Of a stretch of 39,519 nucleotides of DNA, positions 10,573-21,698 are shown in pieces. Position numbers and translations under genes: made by a program. Within the stretch, counting starts at the first letter, position 1, and every line of letters begins with the position of its first letter. The stretch lies in NCBI GenBank assembly GCA_019649035.1, contig BMAT01002776.1, positions 74,748 to 114,266 on the forward strand, read 5' to 3'. The notes below the pieces were generated by a model. That model worked only from the letters and a program-made list of their open reading frames with translations. It did not search any database and was not told the DNA's origin. This DNA is from Elysia marginata (lineage: Eukaryota > Mollusca > Gastropoda > Plakobranchidae).

Positions 10573-11113
10573 GATAGAAATGGAAATGTCTGCTTTGAGG
10601 CTTGACTGTTACAAGAACTCCAGTTTCTGTAGTTGTTTTTTTTTCTCCACGTTAGACACATTCCAGATCTCTTACTGACGAAACTACTTCTGCTTTTCAA
10701 TGTAGTTTGACAATGATGTTGTAACTTTTTGTTTAGCTCTTTTTAAAAGCGTGATAATGATATGGTTTTTTTTATACAGCTGTTTTTAAAAAGTTTGATA
10801 ATGATGCGCATTTTCTTATAAACTTTCCATGCATTTCTCACACTACATCTACCAAAGAAATCCACTTTACCACCATTATGTAGCAATGCTAATTAGGTCA
10901 GCGCCTGACTAGACAATGCTGCACTAGATTTTTTGCTTAGAAAATCTTTGGTGTGAAGGAGGGTTGACGTCTTCTAATAGCTAAATTGAGAATTTTGGAT
11001 TACCATTGCTAAATTATGGAGTTTTGTGACTAAAGACTGTGACCAAAAACTGTTTTATTAGAACTTGGGTAGTGTTTTTAAACCTGGCAATGCTTTAGTC
11101 TCAGACAGTGATG

Positions 11114-11119
11114 AATAAA
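11114..11119 (+). promoter_or_regulatory. Candidate poly(A) signal for gene 1 (proximal)
   Basis: An AATAAA hexamer lies about 540 bases after the gene 1 stop codon, followed within 40 bases by a TG/T-rich stretch. It is the first canonical hexamer I noticed downstream on this strand. The true cleavage site is not visible from sequence, and other hexamers follow. Confidence 0.4.
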
Positions 11120-11705
11120 TAATTTGTTTTATGAGGACTTGGGTAGGTTTTTTTGAGCCTGCTAATGCTAGAGACACAAATAGTAATGAATCACATTAAG
11201 ATTTAGACTTGAGCAAAGGCAGTTCTACCAAGGCTAGTTCTAGTTCTATTAGTAATGTTATTGGTTAGTCTAGATCCGCATTGATACCTTTCAAATCTGT
11301 CCTTCAAATCATAGAACAGTTGTTTCTGATTGTTCGGAATATTCATACGTAGTCATAGTTCTGATTGTAATAAATGTAAATTACCTCATGATATGTTAAT
11401 CACAGTGGTCATTCTGTTGCTTTGAAAAACCCCTGCTGTGCTGGGAATCAAAACATAGGGAAAATAAATGTGATTTGCAAAGCAAAATAACCCCACACCA
11501 TGAATGGTTTAAAACAACATAATGGAAAAACTTTTCCTTGTATATGACCCAGTGCATATATTCTTTTTCAAAATACTTACTGCCTTGACCTACCTTAGCA
11601 TATTATTTCCTTTATTCATGATACTATTAAAGAATATTTTTGTTTAAAAAAAAATTATTTTTGATACATTTTTTGTATACTACTTTATTTTATTTTTCAT
11701 ATAAC

Positions 11706-11901
11706 TCAGGTACAGGATGAGTGAGTCAAATGCAGCAATTTTGACCTCTAAAGGTTTTGCTGTTGAAACCAGACGTTTTTCTAAGCTTCCAAATGTTAAA
11801 AAAAATAATATGTCAATATTATGTGGAAAGTTGTTACAACTTATGTTGATTTTAAATATAACAAAATAGTTTTCAGCTATGGAATCTCACATCCTAGATG
11901 C
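11706..11901 (+). mobile_element. MITE family R3, copy 1
   Basis: Shares the ordered blocks GATGAGTGAGTCAAATG, TTTTTCTAAGCTT, TCAATATTATGTGGAAAG and GATTTTAAATATAACA with copies at 15578 and 28203. The right end (CTCACATCCTAGATGC) is roughly the inverted complement of the left end. It may lie in the gene 1 3' UTR if the distal poly(A) site is used. Confidence 0.6.
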
Positions 11902-12013
11902 AAAACATTTAGAACAACTATGCACAGAACAAGGCAGAGTTTTGCTGTGAAATTTACTGGTGTCCCTATTCTCACTTTTTAGGGTATAAAACAAGGCACT
12001 TTCACTCATAAAT

Positions 12014-12019
12014 AATAAA
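12014..12019 (+). promoter_or_regulatory. Candidate poly(A) signal for gene 1 (distal)
   Basis: AATAAA is followed at once by a TTG-repeat and a T-rich tract (12021-12048), the usual arrangement of hexamer plus downstream GU/U-rich element. It would give a 3' UTR of about 1.45 kb and would include one MITE copy. It is an alternative to the proximal site. Confidence 0.35.
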
Positions 12020-13117
12020 TTCCTTTGTTGTTGTTGTGTCTTTTTTTTGTCTTGTTTACTTTAATGTCCATATAACTTCCCAAAGATTCTGATACAGAGA
12101 AGTTCTTTCTTGATCCATTATGTGTAAAGATGTCTTTTCTGTGCAGTAACTATCATATAGTCAACTTGATTTCAGAATAAGTTTAAAGATTTCTATGTCT
12201 GTTTATATAGAATTATATTATATTGAATCCTGCTGCATGTCTCACATTATTATTAATATTATTTTGGAAAAATATTATATTCTTGAATTACTTTTTTAAC
12301 AGAAGAGGTGGCCTTCGGAGTGATATAGATATTATTTACTCGTTCACAAACATAAAAAATGACATTCTATTTGTCAATCAGGTTCACAAGGTTAGTTTAC
12401 CTCACAGCGGAGGCATCATTTAACTGAGCTTAATTTTGTTTACACAGTGCTCATTGTCTATTAGCCTGCTATGGGGTGACAAAAGTCCTGGTTTATTACG
12501 CATTTTACATGGATTGTTCACCCTGTCTCTCAAAATATTTTATGTTGATCATTTTTATTCAATCATGTATTGTTAAAAAATGTATAAGTAGCATTGTGCT
12601 GAATAATTGATTAGAGTGATTCAGCAATGGGTTAAAATCTTTAAGTCAAATATATCAAGTAAAACAGTGGAAGGCACTAAAAAAGTCAGAGAAGGCAAGC
12701 CGATCAAGGCACTTGCTCAACCCAACCTGACCAACATGCTTAGGCTTTTTAAAGCTGATTCTGGAGCTGAGCCGTATTATGATAACTTTTAAACTTTTAG
12801 GTGATTTATATAGCAGAAAAATGCTACAAAAAATTTAAACCGGGGAGTTCAAAAGCAAAGCTGGTTAAATTATGACGGGTTTTTAGGCGGTGAGCACTGT
12901 ATTGGAAACAGATGAGGTGATTGATTTTCTAGCTATTTAATCTTTGATGTCATATCTTGGTGGTTTTGTTTTCTTTTGAAATTTAAATGTTACATTCGAT
13001 TTTATAATGTTTCTTACATCACCAAGATTTTACAATGATATTCTCACAGTTGTTAAGCTTCAACGTTTTGTTCATACCCCATCAGGTAAAAACTACTAAA
13101 AGCAGTAGAATGGATCA

Positions 13118-13730
13118 CAGTGGAATCCGGGAAAAGTCAAAAGTCAACTCTTGGTTAAAGTCAACACCTCTCAACAGTCCCTTTTTTCCTTCTTTATTTA
13201 AGTAACTTTATTTCGCAAAAAGTCAACTGCCTCAGACCTATTTCAACACCTCTTAGACAGATGGAAAGAGATATAGAGGCTCCTGATGGGTCCTGATGAT
13301 AGCTCTAGACAAAGAGATGGGTGGATGGGCGATCTTTGCTTCCATTCATGATTCAAGACACTGTGCGCAGCTCATGCTCGCCTGCCTGGGCCTTCCGGCT
13401 TGGCAAGGGCTAGTGGGGGAGGACCAGTAAGGCTGGGCAGGTGCTGATTGGATCAGTTTACTGATGACTCTCCCACCCCTCCCTGCTTCGCCACATCAGT
13501 CCAAGTTTGATGTTACGCAAACACAGTGTTTCTGTGCACACACCTATGCATTCCATCCTTATGTCTATGATCTAGTCTAGGCCAGCCTTCATCATTTATC
13601 TGAGTACCTTCCTAGTGGTCACACAGTGTTTGTTGAATTTATCTACGAGGGCTCTTTCAGAAATAACCGAAAAATGCCCCCCCCCCTCGCTTAAAATCAA
13701 TAGTTTTTTTTTCAGTCCCGGATTCCATTG
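13118..13730 (+). mobile_element. Tigger-like element with CAGTGGAATCCGGGA termini
   Basis: The left end CAGTGGAATCCGGGA and the reverse complement of the right end CAATGGAATCCGGGA match at 14 of 15 bases, bounding 613 bases. The interior has AGTCAA-type repeats and a GC-richer centre. No transposase frame is seen. The TA target duplication is not intact on the left side. It lies in the intergenic region. Confidence 0.65.
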
Positions 13731-15577
13731 TATATGTATGCTGAAACTAGACCGTCTGTGATACTTTTCTTCCCATATGTATGGGACGGTAAGGACCTAT
13801 ATCTTATATACTGGTATATTTTTTATTTTAAATACTAAGCACCCTTGTAGCTTGTAGTCATGAAATAACCAGATTTTCTAAAATTTTTATGTGTGTTTCT
13901 AGACCTTGTTACATGTTCACACTTCGTAAGCAACAATTCAAGTTTCAACAGAAAATTTTATCTTCTATCATGGCCATTTCCAGTCTTATAGTGAATAAAA
14001 TTCTATGAAAAAACTAAATCCTCAAAAACTAACACTCATCACCAGAGTAATTATAGGATGACCATACTTTTCCTTGTTTTTTTCATGTACTCAATGTGTA
14101 AATCATCTGCTGCACTTAGGTTAGTATGTCTATGGGTAGTTTGTTAGGACTCAAGAGAAATAATCCTAAGGCTATAGAATTCAACAGAAACAATCCAAAC
14201 AGAACAACCTATAGAATTGGTGATTTGAAAGTGATTGTGGGATCAATTTAACACCCTCTTGGCCAGTTTGTCCTCAACCCACTGCTATGCATCCTTTGAA
14301 AAATTTTACAATTTTACTTTTCTACAGTTCGATGTGGTTTTATTAACTACGTGTATAATTATTTTGAAAGACACCACAGACAAATAAATTTCTTTAAAAA
14401 AAAAAGCCCTATTTTGTTTTAGTTGCTGGAATACACAAGTCTACATGGAAGGAGTTTGGGAGATGTAAAAGGCTAGTATTGCCAACACCATGATATATAC
14501 TAATTACTATTGAATGATTATGAGGTATTTGTGTGTTCTTTTATTGCATGTGTGTGGGCTCCAAAAATATAAGAAATGTTTTCTTAAAATATTAGTAAAT
14601 CAATTTGCTAACTGACATTTTCATCATCAGAATAAAATTATCCAAGATTTTTTTGGTGTACTGGTAAACCCAAACATTTATTTTATCATTGAAAACTAGA
14701 CATGAAAAATTGAACTATAAGATACCACTACTCTTCAAATCCTTTACAGTTTAGAAATCTGTGAGTCTCACTGATTACTTGATAAAATACTTCAGCAATG
14801 TATATCTCCTCTTGAAATCCTCAACTTTTGAAACTAGCCTGATCACATGTCTTGTGATTCAGATATCAGAATTTCGATTTGAGAAAACACTCTTCAGAAA
14901 ACTAGCTTAATTGCACTTCTTCTCTACATTTTAATCCAAAGAAAATTCAAATATCTTTTCACAAAAATTTTGACAATTTCATACCATTTTGAACGTTAGC
15001 TCAGAAAAATATATGGCTCAGAATATTGATACCGGTACCTTGGATTATACAAATCGACATCTATCTAATTTTGATTGGTTGCAAGACAAATTAGCATGAG
15101 TTCAAACAGAGCAAATTGAACTCTAGATGCCTTATTGTTTTAAAGCGAGCAGAAACTCAATCTAATTATTGAGGTTAGAATAACGGTCTGTAAATAAGGT
15201 GCAGTTTCATCAAATATACAACATGGTTGACTTAGAACTTATGCCTGTTTTTAATGTTCTCATTGTGTAGACCTCCATGCCTACAGTTCTTAAAAATAAT
15301 ATTTATAAAATTACAAAGAAATGGGTATGAATAGAAACCATGAATTGAATACTTTCTGTGGAGAACAGTTAATGTTAATTCACTTGCTACGTTACATGTA
15401 CAGAATGTTATATGGGGATGGCTGCTTGTTAACCAGAAGTTTCCCATGAAATTATTATGGACTTGGCTATGAGTCTCCTATATCTTCAATGCAAACATTA
15501 GGAAATGTTGAAAGACCATAAAGAAAGTTAGTTTACCTTTGCTCAAAGTGTCCCCAGATTCTGACTTTTATTATTTG

Positions 15578-15798
15578 TGTCTCACCCAGGGTGCGCAATA
15601 TTAATTTTTTAAAGGCGTTGCTGTTTTGATTATGAGATTTTTCTAAGCTTTGAAATGTAAAAGATTTCATAAAATTATCAATATTTTGTGAAAAGATATT
15701 AAAAAAATTTTTCCTGATTTTAAATATAACAACAAAGAAAGAAAATTAGAGTTCTCATAAAGCCATTTTCTACTGCTCATTCAACCTAGATGTGCATT
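15578..15798 (+). mobile_element. MITE family R3, copy 2
   Basis: The left end TGTCTCACCCAGGGTG and the right end CATTCAACCTAGATGTGC are inverted with respect to each other. The interior matches copies 1 and 3 (TTTTTCTAAGCTTTGAAATG, TCAATATTTTGTGAAAAG, GATTTTAAATATAACA). It is about 220 bases, non-coding. Confidence 0.62.
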
Positions 15799-15960
15799 GT
15801 GGGTACTTAAGTACTCTAGTCGGTCATTTTCTACATATTTAAATGTAAAAAATCGGAATATTTAAACTTCTTGTCTTCCTCAAAAAATATCTCTCCAACT
15901 GATTTGTGGCAAATAGTGGTCAAACATACTGATCAGTGTCACCGCTTTTTTTTTTCAATT

Positions 15961-16230
15961 TGGAGCATTGTGGGGTACTTTATTCATCCCAAATTATTAT
16001 ATAGAGAAAAAACTATTAGTACTCTTATAAGTACATTGCAGATGCTTTTGTCGCCCTGATTTGTAAAGAGGAAAAACAATAAGTATTTCTATCAGGGCAT
16101 CGAGGGTAATTTTGTCACCCCACAGCGCTATATCGCTTGTGGGATGACAAAAGTGCCTTAGATGTGGGGACATGAATACCTATGGTTTTTCCTCTATATA
16201 ATATGGGACCACAAAAGTACCCCAATGCAC
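15961..16230 (+). mobile_element. MITE family R4 with long inverted ends
   Basis: The left part TGGAGCATTGTGGGGTACTT and on to TATATAGAGAAAAAACTA is the imperfect inverted complement of the right part (TTTTTCCTCTATATAAT through AAAGTACCCCAATGCA) over roughly 55 bases. The element is about 270 bases and non-coding, so its transcript could fold into a hairpin. Confidence 0.6.
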
Positions 16231-16401
16231 TGATATAATGTAAAAAAAAAGATATGCAGATAGGGTTAATTAGTTATAAAACAGGTACCACAGACACAAA
16301 AATTAACTTAGGGATTTATTTTTAAACGACAAGAAATTTATTTAGTGAAGGAACTTTTTTGGCATATTACATAATGTGTTCATGCAACAATCAGAGACAA
16401 A

Positions 16402-16480
16402 AAAAGTATACATTGGACCTCAGATCCAAAAAAACTAGTCATCAAAATAGAAAGTTTGTTAAAGCAAAGGTTTGTCGGGA
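16402..16480 (+). repeat. Dispersed repeat R5, copy 2
   Basis: This is the partner of the sequence at 1984-2070, sharing the ACCTCAGATCCA start and the AAGTTTGTTAAAGC block 30 to 40 bases later. No right-hand end was identified. Confidence 0.4.
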
Positions 16481-16930
16481 ATAAGGACCAAAATGAACAT
16501 GAAAAAAAAAAAATTAAGCAAAGACTTGTATCTGCTAATCTTGTAGCCTCAAAAATAGAAAAATACAATCATATCATTTCAATGTCTTATAATTTCCTTT
16601 GAAGCATTAAAATTCTCTCTCGCTTACAGTTTTATCACGAATAAAGGGATAAAGATTTCAGAAAAACAGGATGTTTTTTTTTAGGTTTCACTTCCCGTTT
16701 TAGAATGAGTTTTTAAACACATTCATGTCGCTTTGAAACCCATTCTCAGTTTAAAAGAATTGATTCATTGATCTTATTTACAGTCACATGAACATTTGCA
16801 AATATATAATGTAAGGTAAACATGTTGAAGGCAAACGTTTAATTAATCAAGGAGATACATGATTTCAAACTGAATAATATGCTTTCACTTAAAACAATTT
16901 TTGGAGACACAAAAGCTGTAGAACCCTTAA

Positions 16931-17372
16931 CCTTTCAGGCCCGTTGAAGGCTTATAGCAATGTAACACCGCTTAAGCAGTGGAAGACTTATCACTTATAT
17001 TGTTAAGCACCTTAAAACAGCTAAAGCTGGGTTGCAGTAACGGGTAAATAGGGGTTTATTTTTAGCTAATCATACAGGCAGATTTAATTTACATTGGTGC
17101 AGAAGTAAAAACCATGTCTACACCCATGAATTGTTGAAGAGAGCATTTTTTGTTAATAAATTAGACAAAATTTACAATGAAACGGAGTTAACCTGAAACA
17201 GGAACTGAAAGGACTAAATGTCCACATAAACAGCTTTTTTTATTTGCAGAAGTACTAGCAAAATTTGAAAGATTTTGACGGTCTGATAAAAAACAGAACC
17301 CAATAACTACATTTTTAACTCAGGAGGCCAGGTATAGGGTCATTAAAAATCTGGAGGTCAGGGCTCAAAGGG
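16931..17372 (+). mobile_element. piggyBac-like MITE with TTAA duplication
   Basis: TTAA at 16927-16930 and 17373-17376 flank a 442-base segment. Its ends are CCTTTCAGGCCC and, reverse complemented, CCCTTTGAGCCC. TTAA target sites and termini starting with CCC(T) are the hallmark of the piggyBac group. No transposase is encoded. Confidence 0.65.
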
Positions 17373-18480
17373 TTAATATGTATTTGTTGAAAAAAATCTG
17401 ATTGCTAGGGCAACCTATCAAGCAAATATGTACAAAACTAATTATATGTCAGCAATATATTGAGAGCAAGACACAGTGCAGAAACTAAATGAGCTATAGT
17501 TTTCTTTTCAATTATCCACATCTCCTGTTTCTGATACTACACAGCTGTGTGCCTAGGTGTTTGATTCAAGAAATTCATAAAGGAGTGAAGGAGTGAATAC
17601 TTAGTGTTCTTTCTTTTGAAAAAAAAAATCGTAATATGAACTCTGAGAATATCGAGTGTGTAACCCTCCCCCCCTCCTCACCAACAAAGAAAAAGATTAA
17701 AAAAAAAAGGAGAAAATCTGTTTCTGACAAACTTTCTAAAAAGCAGATTAGGCCTACTTGACCACCTGGGCCTTCCCACTGACCATGCCTGAGCTAAACA
17801 GCTTAGTGAAGTCATAACAAATTAGGATATGAAAAGTAGTAAAACTTTAGGAAAGCTGACAGTAGTTTCAAGCACAGTGGCATCTCAGGGCTAGAGCAAT
17901 AGCCATTTTTTTCTCTACTGTTTACATCATTGGAGACGCCTTTAAGCTTTCTGTCAGCTATGAGGGATGTGTGATTTGACTGGCAGATGCATTCGTATCA
18001 CACATCACAGGTCATGGTAATGGCCACTGGGGCTGTGTTACTGTCAATTCACTGCCAACAGTTTGGTTGCAGGGTAATATTGCTGGTAGCAACTCTGTTG
18101 TTATAGGTTCTACTTTTTAACAGGTGTCAGTTTTTAAAGTTAAGCACTCATTTGCATACATCTAGCGATCATTAATGTATTTAAAAATTAAATGTACATA
18201 TGGGAAAATTCAGGAAACCAAGAACTAGAAGAAGGAGCAGATTAAAAGTAAAAAATAAATGATGCTCTATAATATAAAAAAATATGTAGCTTTGTCTTAC
18301 CAGAAGCATTGAGGCCAAGTCTTATGTAGCTTTCATAATTTGAACATATATATAAAAAAAGGTGTTTTTGCAACTATTTGGACTTAAAAACAGGCCATTC
18401 AAATCTAGAAAACATTTTGATTGAATATAAAAAAATTTGCTGTTTGTTTACCCCACCTAATTTAAACATTCAGGACATAA

Positions 18481-18507
18481 TTATATATATATATATATAT
18501 ATATATC
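18481..18507. repeat. (AT)n microsatellite
   Basis: About 12 TA units in the intergenic region, 250 bases before the assembly gap. Confidence 0.9.
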
Positions 18508-18754
18508 TGAATACATTGTGATGGATCAAAATACAAAATACAGAGCATATGGGTTTAAAGTTGGCAATTTTTTTGTTGTTGAGAAAATGCCATTTAAAAG
18601 TCAGCTTTCTTTTTTTTCTTTGCATTTGAAAAAAAATTTAAATCTTTCGATAACAATTTCTACTAAGTTTTTGGTGTTTAGAAAAATGCCTTGCTCAAAG
18701 TAGCACTAATATGGATTATAGTCTTCCACCACCGAAGGCAGTCTCAAGACTTTA

Positions 18755-19072
18755 NNNNNNNNNNNNNNNNNNNNNNNNNNNNNNNNNNNNNNNNNNNNNN
18801 NNNNNNNNNNNNNNNNNNNNNNNNNNNNNNNNNNNNNNNNNNNNNNNNNNNNNNNNNNNNNNNNNNNNNNNNNNNNNNNNNNNNNNNNNNNNNNNNNNNN
18901 NNNNNNNNNNNNNNNNNNNNNNNNNNNNNNNNNNNNNNNNNNNNNNNNNNNNNNNNNNNNNNNNNNNNNNNNNNNNNNNNNNNNNNNNNNNNNNNNNNNN
19001 NNNNNNNNNNNNNNNNNNNNNNNNNNNNNNNNNNNNNNNNNNNNNNNNNNNNNNNNNNNNNNNNNNNNNNNN
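18755..19072. other. Assembly gap (318 N)
   Basis: Unresolved bases flanked on the right by a SINE head. Translations across it are meaningless. Confidence 1.
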
Positions 19073-19149
19073 CGTCGTGGTTGGGAATCGAACCCGCCAC
19101 CACCGGATCACAAGTCTGACGTGCTAACCACTGAGCAACGCTGCTTCAC
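19073..19149 (-). mobile_element. tRNA-derived SINE head abutting the assembly gap
   Basis: On the minus strand there is a tRNA-like head with box A TTGCTCAGTGG (19128-19138 on plus) and box B GGGTTCGATTCCC (19083-19095). The flanking arms do not pair as a proper acceptor stem, so this is more likely a SINE head than a working tRNA. Its body would run into the 318-N gap, which probably exists because the repeat could not be assembled. Confidence 0.7.
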
Positions 19150-19205
19150 TACCTTTTACGGTAAAAATTGCAACACATCTGACTCATTCACCATGGATGC
19201 GAGAC
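19150..19205 (-). mobile_element. MITE family R3, terminal fragment beside SINE and gap
   Basis: Minus-strand CGCATCCATGGTGAATGAGT, CAGATG and TTGCAATTTTTACCGTAAAA match the left end of copy 3. It is cut off by the SINE head at 19149, suggesting that the SINE inserted into this MITE, with the remainder hidden in the gap or lost. Confidence 0.55.
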
Positions 19206-20659
19206 ATCTTATGTTTTCAAAATGCACAGTAGAAAATGTACCATAGTTTATGTTCTAATGTTTTCCATAACTTTTATCTAGAACTGTTCAAAGCCATGAA
19301 TTGACAAATTGGCAAAAACATTACAGATCATTTTGCTGCAGCAATGTTGTATTTATACTATATGAATTATTACTTATTTCAGGGTTGAACACAAAAAAAT
19401 TAAAAAACAAAAATAACAAGGAACAAATGTTTCTGCAAAGGTTTCTTCTCCTTTTGAGCAATTGGAACTGTCTGTATAGAGAGGTAGTACAGGTAGAGAG
19501 GCACCAATGGTACATGAACAACTGAGTCAGGTAGAGTCATAATATTGCAGAAACCCCCAACACAGGAGATACATCAGTATAACAACATACAGTGGATGCT
19601 GAGCAATCAAATACAAAAAAAAACAACAACCGAGGAGTGAAGGAGTAACCTGGTACAGTGGTAGGATAAAATTCACATGACAAAACAAGAACTGCATCAC
19701 ACCACACATGTTTGCATCTTGTAAAGATCAGGCTTAGGATTTCAAAACAAAAAGCAGGCATTGTATACAATAATTACATTATTATAGAAAGGCCCATATG
19801 TATTTACTGACTATGAAATTATATAGGCCTACTTACCAGAAATTCAGATCAACTAATAAAACTCATAGACAAAAATTTGTTAAAAGCAAAATGTGAACAG
19901 TGTGTCCAAAACAACCTTGGCAATCTATGAATTCTTTCAAACTTCAAGATAAAAAAACATTAAATGTAATAATCTCAAAACGGAGAGCAGAAAGACACAT
20001 TCATAACAGCACCATTATCCGTGGTACGAAACAAATGGTACCATCTTGAGTACACTTGAAAGATTTTATGACAAAATGCATTATATCCACTTTATATGTA
20101 AAAAATACCTTATTTCCATGTCCTCTTTGAATTATTCTTAAGTAGAAATTGGAAGGAAGTTAGATATTGGTATCCCGGAAAGCTTATTTTTTCTACTTTC
20201 AAATACAACAAACACAAAAGCTCTATCATGCTTCTCTATGAAGTTATAGCCGTTTAAAGTCGACAGGGTTAGGACTTGTGAAATCTCAGAAAGGGGAGAA
20301 ACCAGCATTTAAAGTTTATATGACTATAAAGGTATTGAGGCCTTAGCAACGATACCAATGAAAGATAAACATCTAAAAAAAAAATTTGAACATCAATTAG
20401 ATGTTTTAGCGTCTATAATTATTCAAAATAAAAATAAATTTGACTTCTGAACACCCAATAAAATTTAAAAGCCTGTATCTCCAAACTCAGCATTTTGACT
20501 TACGACTCATTTGGACAGAATGCAAGACACATTGTAGATTAAACACTGAACATTGAGATAAAAATACAAAGACTACCCCTTTTTCTCACCTTTTGTGAGG
20601 AAAAGTCTGTAGATAAAAATTGTTATTTTTAACAGAGAACTCTTTTATATTTTGAATAA

Positions 20660-21195
20660 AATATCCATAAAAAGTTCTAAACCTAGACTTGTATGCTTTG
20701 GTGTTCCTCAGGGTTTGGTGCTTGGCTCACTACTTTATATCATGTATAAAGCAAGCCTCAAAGATGTGATTAAGTAACATGACTTAGATTTCTATATGTA
20801 TGATGATGATACTCAAATCTATTTACCCCTAAAATAACTGAAACTAGTGAAAGCACTTTAACAAGCCAAGGGCAGTGCTTGGACGACATCAAAGACTGGA
20901 TGACAAACAATGAACTAAAACTAAATGAAGAAAAGAAAAATATTTTGTGAATATCATCTAAGAGAAGTAAAATTAAAGCAGAAGTAGACAGATTGTATGA
21001 TAGTGGAAAAGGAGTAAGTATACCTACAGGTGACAATGTTAGGAACCTTCGTTTTCACTTTGATACTCAACTTTGCATGGAAAGTCGTATCAAACATTTT
21101 TATTAAAATTGCCAATACTACCTTAGAAATATTGGAAAAATTCAAGAACTAACTGATGACAATACCACTCAACTACTTGTACTTTCTTAGAAAAC
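20660..21195 (+). pseudogene. Decayed LINE reverse transcriptase fragment
   Basis: The plus-strand translation gives SKPRLVCFGVPQGLVLGSLL, then HDLDFYMYDDDTQIYLPL, LDDIKDWMTNNELKLNEEKK, and FDTQL...YYLRNIGKIQELTDD, in order and in at least two frames. These are the GVPQGSVLGP, YADDT and thumb-region motifs of a Jockey/CR1-like reverse transcriptase. In the catalytic motif at 20799-20810 the second position reads Asp (YDDDT). In-frame stops (for example in VIK-stop-HDLDF) and frameshifts show it is dead. It covers the palm region, while the copy at 34170-35130 covers the C-terminus. Confidence 0.85.
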
Positions 21196-21500
21196 CAGCA
21201 AGCCAGGAGTGGAGCTAATCTATGTCCATACTTCGTTCATTAGCATGCCATAGCATATACAGCAAAAACTCAAAAAAGAAAAAAAAATTATTTCTCTATG
21301 AATTTGCCTCAAAATGGCCAGATGTTGGTGCATGTCCCCACAATGATGCATTACTCAACCTATTAACACAAAATTGTGGGGATTTCAGCCATTTTCCTAA
21401 CCCGCAGCGGTTGGCGAAAAATTTCTGTATTTTTTTTTAAATATGGGACTATTAACGTTATTATTATAAATGGCTTATTACTCGTTTTGCCATAAAACAC

Positions 21501-21506
21501 TTTATT
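21501..21506 (-). promoter_or_regulatory. Candidate poly(A) signal for gene 2
   Basis: On the minus strand an AATAAA lies about 125 bases after the gene 2 stop, followed by a GT/T-containing stretch. This would give a short 3' UTR. It is the nearest canonical hexamer downstream of the stop. Confidence 0.5.
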
Positions 21507-21630
21507 TAGAAGAAAAAAAAGTTTCATGTTTCCTTTGCTTTTTGAGTGAGGAGGAAATAAAGGTAAATGTAGAAGCAATAAACACTAGCAGTCATCGCAA
21601 CAACACTGTGATCCATTCTGTCTAGCCTCT

Positions 21631-21698
21631 TTACACAGACAAAACAGACTCATTGATTCCTACGCTTTGCTGAGTCCTCTCCACTGTAAAGGGAGCAA
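21631..21698 (-). CDS. Gene 2 terminal exon with stop
   Basis: The acceptor is cgttttcccag. It enters in phase 1. It encodes VAPFTVERTQQSVGINESVL, SV and a TAA stop (TTA at 21631-21633 on the plus strand). Length and ending match gene 1 exon 11. Confidence 0.92.

Larger units (their letters stand above)
10573..21630. other. Intergenic interval between two convergent 3' ends
   Basis: About 11 kb with no recognisable gene. It contains possible 3' UTRs at both edges, several short inverted-repeat elements (11706, 13118, 15578, 15961, 16931), an assembly gap with a SINE head, and a decayed LINE fragment, each listed separately. The stretches 12036-13117, 13731-15577, 17377-18482 and 19206-20660 show only AT-rich unique-looking DNA with short chance reading frames. 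Confidence 0.7.

Noticed and set aside
10271-10678. 135-codon plus-strand frame covering gene 1 exon 11
   Set aside because: It reads the exon in a different frame from the one supported by the splice phase and by gene 2; the rest is intron and 3' UTR.
12607-12792. 61-codon frame (MIRVIQQWVKIFKSN...)
   Set aside because: Looks somewhat coding-like, but no family, splice context or second copy was recognised; probably chance or an unrecognisable transposon scrap.
18691-19127. Frames crossing the run of N
   Set aside because: They consist mostly of unknown residues and are artefacts of the gap.
19073-19149. A working tRNA gene on the minus strand
   Set aside because: Box A and box B are good, but the outer arms do not form an acceptor stem and the unit runs into a repeat gap; a SINE head is more likely.
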